Assembly (NCBI GenBank): GCA_018648945.1
Contig: JABGQJ010000230.1
Coordinates: forward strand, 1 to 10,444
Length of the DNA stretch: 10,444 nt
Origin: Victivallales bacterium
GTDB taxonomy: Bacteria > Verrucomicrobiota > Lentisphaeria > Oligosphaerales > Lenti-02
Reading direction: 5' to 3'
Part shown: in pieces, positions 1 to 4,749 of the stretch
How positions within the stretch are numbered: the first letter of the stretch is position 1
Layout: each line of letters begins with the position of its first letter
Position numbers and translations under genes: made by a program
The notes under the pieces: generated by a model
Told to the model about the DNA's origin: nothing
The model's input: the letters and a program-made list of their open reading frames with translations, nothing else
The model's database searches: none

Positions 1-539
1 GTGGGCGCGGCAACCGCCCCCGGACGATCGGCATAGACCGTCTGGTACCGTTCGCGATCTTCGGCGGACGCCTCGCGCTGGATGTAGGGGGGCAACGGTA
101 CCCGCCCGGCGCGTTCGAGCAGGCCCAAGACATCGGCGGTGTCGAACTCGACTTCGAAGGTGCCATCGTCCAGACGCGCGGTGACCACGAAAGCCCCGGC
201 GTCCTCGTCCAGGATCACTCGCGCCCCGGAATTCAGCCGCCGCCCGGGCCGCAGGAGACACTGCCAACGGGATGGGCCACGCTCTTCCAACACGAACGCT
301 TCCACTCGGCCGCCACTGGGATCACGGCGCCCAAAGAGCCGCGCGGCAATCACCCGGGTGTCGTTCACCACCAGGCAATCGCCCGCGCGAACATAGTCCG
401 GAAAGTCAGCGAAACCGCGCAGTTGGCAGTCGCCGGTGTCGCGCCCCATCACGAGCAACTTTGAGAGTTCGCGCCGTTCGGCGGGGTGCTGGGCGATCAG
501 CTCCTCGGGGAGGTGGTAGTCAAAATCCGTGACCTTCAT
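1..539 (-). CDS. queA: S-adenosylmethionine:tRNA ribosyltransferase-isomerase QueA, N-terminal part (cut by window edge)
   Basis: QueA transfers and isomerises the ribosyl part of S-adenosylmethionine onto 7-aminomethyl-7-deazaguanine in tRNA, giving epoxyqueuosine at the wobble base; it acts in the cytoplasm. About 179 N-terminal residues are present, and the frame runs open to base 1. The start reads MKVTDFDYHLPEELIAQHPA. Other visible family signatures are the GDCLVVNDTRVIAARLFG block (near residues 53-70), PLPPYIQR, and RYQTVYADRPGAVAAP at the window edge, just before where the family usually has its TAGLHF motif. There are two adjacent in-frame ATGs. The one at 539 gives the usual M-K/R-V start. 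The one at 542 adds one Met and overlaps the smpB stop (TGATG). No strong Shine-Dalgarno sequence is seen, so translational coupling to smpB is likely. Identification is secure, but the C-terminal half lies outside the window. Confidence 0.96.
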   Translation of the reverse strand, partial: MKVTDFDYHLPEELIAQHPAERRELSKLLVMGRDTGDCQLRGFADFPDYVRAGDCLVVNDTRVIAARLFGRRDPSGGRVEAFVLEERGPSRWQCLLRPGRRLNSGARVILDEDAGAFVVTARLDDGTFEVEFDTADVLGLLERAGRVPLPPYIQREASAEDRERYQTVYADRPGAVAAP

Positions 540-541
540 CA

Positions 542-994
542 TCAGGCCCGGCGGGAGTCGGCGATGGCGCGGCGGGGCTCGCGCTCGGCATCGCGCTTCT
601 TCAGATCCTGCCGTTTGTCGTAGACGTTCTTGCCTCGGCAGAGCCCGATCTCCACCTTCACCTTCCCGTTGCTGAGCCCCACTGCGAGAGGCACCAGAGT
701 CTGCCCCTTGGCCTCGACGGCCTGGCGCAGACGCCCGATCTCGCGCCGATGCATGAGCAATTTACGGTTGCGCACGGCCTCGTGGTTGTTTCGGTTGCCC
801 TGCTCGTAGTGGGCGATGTGACTGCCAATCAACCACAGCTCGTCGTCGTCGACGCGAGCGTAGGCCTCGTTCAGCGAGATATTGCCGGCCCGGCAGGACT
901 TGACCTCGGTGCCTTGCAGCACGATGCCGGCCTCAAAGGTCTCCAGCACGTGGTAGGTGTGCCGGGCGCGACGGTTTTTCACTAGGAGCTTCAT
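542..994 (-). CDS. smpB: SsrA-binding protein SmpB
   Basis: SmpB binds the tRNA-like domain of tmRNA and delivers it to stalled ribosomes for trans-translation. The protein has 150 residues, normal for the family. Visible signatures are the start KNRRARHTYHVLETFEAGI, GTEVKS at 28-33, the ELWLIGSHIAHYEQGN stretch (52-67), the RNRKLLMHRREI segment (75-86), and GKNVYDKR at 121-128. The tail after residue 129 is basic (DLKKRDAERE and onward), as expected for the segment that enters the mRNA channel of the ribosome. The ATG overlaps the stop of the upstream dehydrogenase gene in a TGATG junction, with a GGGG run 4 bases upstream as a possible ribosome-binding site. Its own TGA abuts or overlaps queA, depending on the queA start. 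No tmRNA gene was seen in the window. Confidence 0.98.
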   Translation of the reverse strand: MKLLVKNRRARHTYHVLETFEAGIVLQGTEVKSCRAGNISLNEAYARVDDDELWLIGSHIAHYEQGNRNNHEAVRNRKLLMHRREIGRLRQAVEAKGQTLVPLAVGLSNGKVKVEIGLCRGKNVYDKRQDLKKRDAEREPRRAIADSRRA

Positions 995-2037
995 CAGTCC
1001 CCGCCAATCTCGATCATTGCCTTCAGAACTCCATCCTCGTAACTGTCGACCAAGTCGAAGGCATCCTTGGTCTGGGCAAAGGGAAAGCGGTGGGTAATCA
1101 TGAAGGACGGATCGACCCGGCCATCGACCACTAGGTCGATCGCCTTCTGCACGCAGCCATTCTGGCGGCGCACGTTCTGGATGCAGATCTCGCTACGGCG
1201 GCCGGTCTCGGCCAGGAAGGAGAAACGGTCGAACTCGGGAATGCCGATCATCATCAGCTTGCCGCCAGGTTTGAGCAGGCGCATGGCCTGATCCAGCGCT
1301 TCCTGTTGGCCGCAGCACTCAAAGATAACGTCAAGCAACAAGGGCTCGCGCGCCTCGATCTCCGCCACCACATCCACAGCATCGGGATTGCCAATCCAGG
1401 TGGTGCCATGGGCAGCGGCCAGTTCGAGCCGGGCGGCGATCCGATCAGTGGCGTAGATGGCGGCAGCGCCCTCGGCCAGGGCGGGAAGCATGACACTGAA
1501 GCCGATGGGACCCATGCCCAGAATCCCCACCTTGGCACCAGCCATGGGGATCGATTGCTGCACGGCGTAGACGCCGATGGACAGGGGCTCGATCAGGGCC
1601 GCATCCGCCAGACTCATGTGGTCGGGGATGGGGAAGCAGCATTCCTCGGGCATCACCAGCAGTTCGCCGAGACAGCCCTCGATCTGTCCGGGGCAGCCCA
1701 AGTATTTGAGCGTGCGGCAGGTGTGTTCGCGCCCAGTCAGACACTGATCGCAGGTGTGGCAGGAGACGGGGGGATCGATGGCGACGCGGTCGCCCGGCTT
1801 CACGCTCGTCACCGCCGAGCCCACCGCGACGACCTCGCCGGCGCCTTCGTGCCCGACTGTGAAAGGGTACTCCACGACTTGGCTGCCAATCCGACCGGTG
1901 GCGTAGTAATGCACGTCCGAGCCGCAGACTCCCACGGCGCGCACGGCCAGGAGTACATCGTCCGGTCGCTTGATGACGGGATCGGGGACCTCCCGTATGG
2001 CCATCTGGCGCAGAGCGGTGAGCTGAGCAGCTTTCAT
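994..2037 (-). CDS. Zn-dependent medium-chain dehydrogenase, sorbitol/xylitol (L-iditol 2-)dehydrogenase-like
   Basis: This is a medium-chain alcohol dehydrogenase predicted to oxidise a polyol or sugar acid, or reduce the matching ketose, with NAD(H) in the cytoplasm. From the ATG at 2037 the protein has 347 residues, normal for the family. Visible catalytic-zinc residues are C38 (VCGSD), H63-E64 (GHE) and E150 (LIEPLS). The structural-zinc cysteines are C93, C96, C99 and C107. The Rossmann glycine motif GMGPIG lies at 174-179. D198 at the end of the second Rossmann strand points to NAD rather than NADP. The VHYYATGRIG segment (42-51) is typical of the sorbitol/xylitol dehydrogenase branch. 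The frame extends upstream to a GTG at 2163, but those 42 residues do not resemble the family, whose proteins begin at about MKAAQL. An AAGG lies 12 bases upstream of the ATG. The stop overlaps the smpB start by one base. The gene is divergent from uxaC, so a role in uronate or polyol catabolism is plausible. The true substrate is not readable from sequence. Confidence 0.9.
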   Translation of the reverse strand: MKAAQLTALRQMAIREVPDPVIKRPDDVLLAVRAVGVCGSDVHYYATGRIGSQVVEYPFTVGHEGAGEVVAVGSAVTSVKPGDRVAIDPPVSCHTCDQCLTGREHTCRTLKYLGCPGQIEGCLGELLVMPEECCFPIPDHMSLADAALIEPLSIGVYAVQQSIPMAGAKVGILGMGPIGFSVMLPALAEGAAAIYATDRIAARLELAAAHGTTWIGNPDAVDVVAEIEAREPLLLDVIFECCGQQEALDQAMRLLKPGGKLMMIGIPEFDRFSFLAETGRRSEICIQNVRRQNGCVQKAIDLVVDGRVDPSFMITHRFPFAQTKDAFDLVDSYEDGVLKAMIEIGGD

Positions 2038-2166
2038 GAGATCGGTACCTTGGGTTCGTTGGCTGCGCCTTCCGCCTGACGCGGGGCACGGGGAGGGTTG
2101 TTCATCGCATACCTTACTGTCGGCGGCCCGAAGCGCAAAAGCACGGACCTTCGCGCGGGCCACCCG

Positions 2167-2194
2167 TTGATTTTCCCGTCAGGCCAGCTTTATT
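2167..2194 (+). promoter_or_regulatory. Possible sigma-70-type promoter for uxaC
   Basis: TTGATT at 2167-2172 and TTTATT at 2189-2194 are separated by 16 bases, and each matches its consensus hexamer at four of six positions. It is the most AT-rich patch upstream of uxaC and lies about 50 bases before the start codon. This is pattern matching only, and promoter consensus in this phylum is poorly known. Confidence 0.3.
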
Positions 2195-2214
2195 CGGAGG
2201 AGCCCCCCAAAGCT
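2186..2214. repeat. Inverted repeat AGCTTT-N17-AAAGCT upstream of uxaC
   Basis: Two perfect 6-base arms (2186-2191 and 2209-2214) flank a 17-base centre containing a GGAGG run and a C6 run. The left arm overlaps the possible -10 element, so the repeat could be an operator or a leader hairpin. It could also be chance. Confidence 0.3.
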
Positions 2215-2230
2215 CGACCAACTCCCCACA

Positions 2231-2236
2231 AAAGGA
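2231..2236 (+). promoter_or_regulatory. Ribosome-binding site of uxaC
   Basis: AAAGGA ends 7 bases before the ATG at 2244. It is a good Shine-Dalgarno match and supports that start codon. Confidence 0.7.
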
Positions 2237-2243
2237 TGGAATC

Positions 2244-3611
2244 ATGTCATTCCTAGGGCCCAAATACCTACTCAGCAACGATACCGCCGTCGATCTCTTC
2301 GAGAGCATCAAGGATTTGCCCATCATCGACGCGCACAACCACGCCGATGTGAAAGCGATCTGGGAAAACGGCAACTTCGGCGATCTCTGGGACGCGGAGG
2401 CGGCCACCGACCACTACGTCTGGGAGTGCGTGCGCAAGCGCGGCGTGCCGGAAGAACTGGTCACCGGCGACCGCAGCAACGAGGACAAGTGGGCGGCGTT
2501 CTCCTCGGTCTTCGACGAGCTGGTGGGCAACCCCACCTACGAGTGGGTCCATCTCGATCTCAAACGGGCGCTCGGCATTGACGAACTGATCTGCGAAGAG
2601 AATGCCCAACTTATCTGGGACAAGGGCAAGGAGGCCCTCGCCCGCCCCGAGATGCGGCAACAGCAGATGCTTGCCGGCATGAAGGTGGAGGTGATGTGCT
2701 CCACGGACGATCCCATCGACTCCCTTGAGTACCACCAGAAGCTGGCCCAGTCCGACTGCCCGGTGCGCGTGTTGCCCACTTTCCGCCCGGACAAAGCGAT
2801 GAACATCTTCAAGCCCGACTGGTGCGAATACATCGCCGAGTTCGAGGAGCTCGTGGGTAGCAAGTTCAAATCCGTCACCGATCTGGTGGCTGCCCTCCAG
2901 TCCCGCCACGATTTCTTCGCCGAGAACGGCTGTGTGGCCAGCGACCATGGCGTGGAAGTCCCCTTCGCCTTCGATGTCGAGGAAGAGGACGCCGACGAGA
3001 TCTTCTGCAAGGCTCGCAAGGGGCACGATCTCGACGAGGACGAGATGGTCCTCTTCATGTCCTACCTGCTGAACGAAGTGGCCGAGATGGACGCGGCAAA
3101 GGGCTGGGTGTTCCAGCTCCACATCGGCGCGGTCCGCGATGTTCGCGATATGCTGTTCGAGACCATCGGTGCCGATACCGGCGGCGATATCTCCGACCAC
3201 GTGACCGACATCGTCACCCCCCTGCGCGATCTGCTCAACCGCTTCGACGAGCGCCTCAACGTGGTGCTCTACAACTTCAATCCCACCCACACCGGCACGC
3301 TGGCCCAACTCACCCGAGCCTTTGGTGCCAAGGTGAATCTCGGGCTGGCCTGGTGGCTGAACGACTCCCCCATCGGCATGAAGCGCCAGCTGGAGTACGT
3401 GGGCAGCGTGGATGTGTTGATGAATATGGCCGGCATGGTCTCGGATTCCCGCAAGGTGCTCTCCTACGGCTCCCGCCACGAGATGTTCCGCCGGGTCCTG
3501 TCCGACGTGGTCGGCAACATGGTGGAGATGGGCCAGGTGCCGCTGCCGTTGGCAGAGAAGCTGGTCAAGTACCTCGCCTATGACCGCCCCAAGGAGCTGT
3601 TCGGCCTGTAG
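2244..3611 (+). CDS. uxaC: Glucuronate/galacturonate isomerase UxaC
   Basis: UxaC interconverts D-glucuronate with D-fructuronate and D-galacturonate with D-tagaturonate, the first step of the isomerase route of hexuronate catabolism in the cytoplasm. The protein has 455 residues, slightly short of the usual 465-475. It belongs to the amidohydrolase superfamily. Visible motifs are PIIDAHNH (26-33, with the H-x-H pair at 31 and 33), DHYVW (56-60), STDDPIDSLEYH (153-164), TFRPDKA (179-185), QLHIGAVR (291-298), WWLND (370-374), SDSR (400-403) and SYGSRHEMFRR (407-417). These are the characteristic UxaC blocks in the right order. The SY.RHE block carries one extra residue compared with the commonest form. 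A good Shine-Dalgarno sequence precedes the ATG. The gene leads a plus-strand cluster with a serine hydrolase and a heparinase-like lyase, which fits release of uronates from an oligosaccharide. The next pathway enzymes (fructuronate or tagaturonate reductase, dehydratase, KDG kinase) are not in the window. Confidence 0.95.
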   Translation: MSFLGPKYLLSNDTAVDLFESIKDLPIIDAHNHADVKAIWENGNFGDLWDAEAATDHYVWECVRKRGVPEELVTGDRSNEDKWAAFSSVFDELVGNPTYEWVHLDLKRALGIDELICEENAQLIWDKGKEALARPEMRQQQMLAGMKVEVMCSTDDPIDSLEYHQKLAQSDCPVRVLPTFRPDKAMNIFKPDWCEYIAEFEELVGSKFKSVTDLVAALQSRHDFFAENGCVASDHGVEVPFAFDVEEEDADEIFCKARKGHDLDEDEMVLFMSYLLNEVAEMDAAKGWVFQLHIGAVRDVRDMLFETIGADTGGDISDHVTDIVTPLRDLLNRFDERLNVVLYNFNPTHTGTLAQLTRAFGAKVNLGLAWWLNDSPIGMKRQLEYVGSVDVLMNMAGMVSDSRKVLSYGSRHEMFRRVLSDVVGNMVEMGQVPLPLAEKLVKYLAYDRPKELFGL

Positions 3612-3628
3612 GGCGCTCGCCCCGGCAA

Positions 3629-4741
3629 ATGCATGACCACGCGCAGGCGGAGGGTATGTCCGTGGATCTCGAACCTGTCCTGTCCGACCTGCTCGACCAA
3701 GCGATCTCGGAACACGCCTTCCCGGGAGCCGTCCTTGCGGTCGGCTCCTCGCGGGGGCTGGCCGAGACCATGGCTGCCGGCAATCACACGTATGCCGGCG
3801 AACGGCCCACCCGAGCCGACGACCTCTTCGATCTGGCGTCGCTGACCAAGGTGGTGTGCACGACCAGCGTGGCCATGTGCCTGCATGGTCGTGGACTGCT
3901 GGACCTCGCGGCCCCGGTGGGCACGTTGCTGCCCGACTTCCTGTCGTCGGCCAAGGCCGCGCCGGAACGCAGGGAGGCGACCGTAGCCCACCTGCTGGCC
4001 CACTGTGCCGGGTTCCCCTCCTGGCTTCCCTTCCACAGCCAACCCTTGGGCACTGCCGCCGAGCGACGGCAGCGCGTGCTTGACACCCCGCTTGCCAGCG
4101 CCCCAACGGAGACCATGGTGTATTCCGATATCGGCCTGATCACCCTTGGGTTCCTGCTCGCCGAGCAGACCGGCGTGCCATTGGCAGAACTGGTGCAACT
4201 GGAAGTCTGCGCCCCCCTGGGAATGGGCGAGACCCAATACACGCCGTCCGCCGCCCTCGCCGCGCGTTGCGTACCCACCGAATGCGATGCAACCGGAGTC
4301 CCACTGCAGGGCATCGTGCACGACGAGAACGCCCGCTGGCTCGATGGCGTGGCTGGCCATGCCGGTCTCTTCGCCCCGGTGGCAGATCTGGCCCGGCTCG
4401 GCAGTTGCCTGCTGGGTGGCGGCGAACCCGTCTTCTGCCCGACCACCCTCGCACGCTTCACCAAGCCGGCCGGGTTCGTTCCCGGCTCCGCCCGTTGCCT
4501 GGGCTGGGGAGGCATCGAGGGCATGTGCTCTGGTGGGCAGTATCTCGGACCGAACAGCTACGGCCATACGGGGTTTACCGGCACCTCCTTCTGGGTCGAT
4601 CCGGATCACGATCTGTACATCATCCTGCTGACCAATGCAGTCCACCCCAAGCGCGAGGACAAGGCGAACGGTTTCTTCCCCTGGCGTCGCCGCCTCCACG
4701 AAGCCGTCTACGCGACGCTTGGCTTGGCGCACCGCATCTGA
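3629..4741 (+). CDS. Beta-lactamase-fold serine hydrolase (class C / family VIII esterase-like)
   Basis: This is a serine hydrolase of the beta-lactamase/penicillin-binding-protein fold; the substrate is unknown. The protein has 370 residues from the first ATG. Visible catalytic signatures are SLTK at 71-74 (nucleophile Ser71, general-base Lys74), YSD at 165-167 (the Tyr motif), and HTG at 313-315 in place of the KTG box. A VHDENARWLDGVAGHAGLF stretch (230-248) is typical of one large subgroup of these hydrolases. There is no signal peptide or membrane segment, so the protein looks cytoplasmic, which argues against cell-wall work. A second in-frame ATG at 3656 (residue 10) has a purine-rich GGCGGAGGG just upstream and may be the true start. 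The gene begins 17 bases after uxaC and ends 8 bases before the lyase gene, so co-transcription is likely. An esterase or amidase that removes a group from a sugar is one possibility, but that is inference. Confidence 0.88.
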   Translation: MHDHAQAEGMSVDLEPVLSDLLDQAISEHAFPGAVLAVGSSRGLAETMAAGNHTYAGERPTRADDLFDLASLTKVVCTTSVAMCLHGRGLLDLAAPVGTLLPDFLSSAKAAPERREATVAHLLAHCAGFPSWLPFHSQPLGTAAERRQRVLDTPLASAPTETMVYSDIGLITLGFLLAEQTGVPLAELVQLEVCAPLGMGETQYTPSAALAARCVPTECDATGVPLQGIVHDENARWLDGVAGHAGLFAPVADLARLGSCLLGGGEPVFCPTTLARFTKPAGFVPGSARCLGWGGIEGMCSGGQYLGPNSYGHTGFTGTSFWVDPDHDLYIILLTNAVHPKREDKANGFFPWRRRLHEAVYATLGLAHRI

Positions 4742-4744
4742 GGA
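4740..4744 (+). promoter_or_regulatory. Ribosome-binding site of the lyase gene, overlapping the hydrolase stop codon
   Basis: GAGGA overlaps the TGA stop (4739-4741) of the serine hydrolase and ends 5 bases before the ATG at 4750. It fixes the start of the downstream gene and implies translational coupling. Confidence 0.75.
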
Positions 4745-4749
4745 ACTCC

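Larger units (their letters stand above)
2038..2243. promoter_or_regulatory. Divergent intergenic region between the dehydrogenase operon and uxaC
   Basis: This 206-base stretch lies between two divergently transcribed operons, so it should hold promoters for both. No conserved protein was recognised in it. It contains a possible plus-strand promoter (2167-2194), an inverted repeat (2186-2214), and a longer interrupted pair GGCCCG (2125-2130) / CGGGCC (2156-2161) that could fold in a transcript. On the minus strand the best promoter candidate is TTGCGC, a 16-base spacer, then TAAGGT, which is weak. No regulator gene is present in the window. Confidence 0.6.

Noticed and set aside
139..532. 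Two short plus-strand frames opposite queA
   Set aside because: The minus strand reads as an unmistakable QueA N-terminus. The plus-strand translations are Arg/Ser/Pro-rich noise.
1306..2079. 257-codon plus-strand frame within the dehydrogenase gene
   Set aside because: It is antisense to a gene with all zinc-binding and Rossmann motifs, and it shows no motif of its own.
2038..2163. 42-residue N-terminal extension of the dehydrogenase from a GTG at 2163
   Set aside because: The extension does not look like the family and occupies the divergent promoter region. Family members begin at about the ATG at 2037.
2268..4106. 612-codon open frame on the minus strand opposite uxaC and the serine hydrolase
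   Set aside because: It runs antisense to two well-identified genes, its translation is low-complexity and resembles no family, and long antisense frames are expected from the strong G/C bias at third codon positions.
4267..4749. Upstream in-frame extension of the lyase gene
   Set aside because: It lies inside the serine hydrolase gene in another frame and its translation is Arg/Pro-rich. The Shine-Dalgarno sequence at 4740-4744 and family-like residues support the start at 4750.
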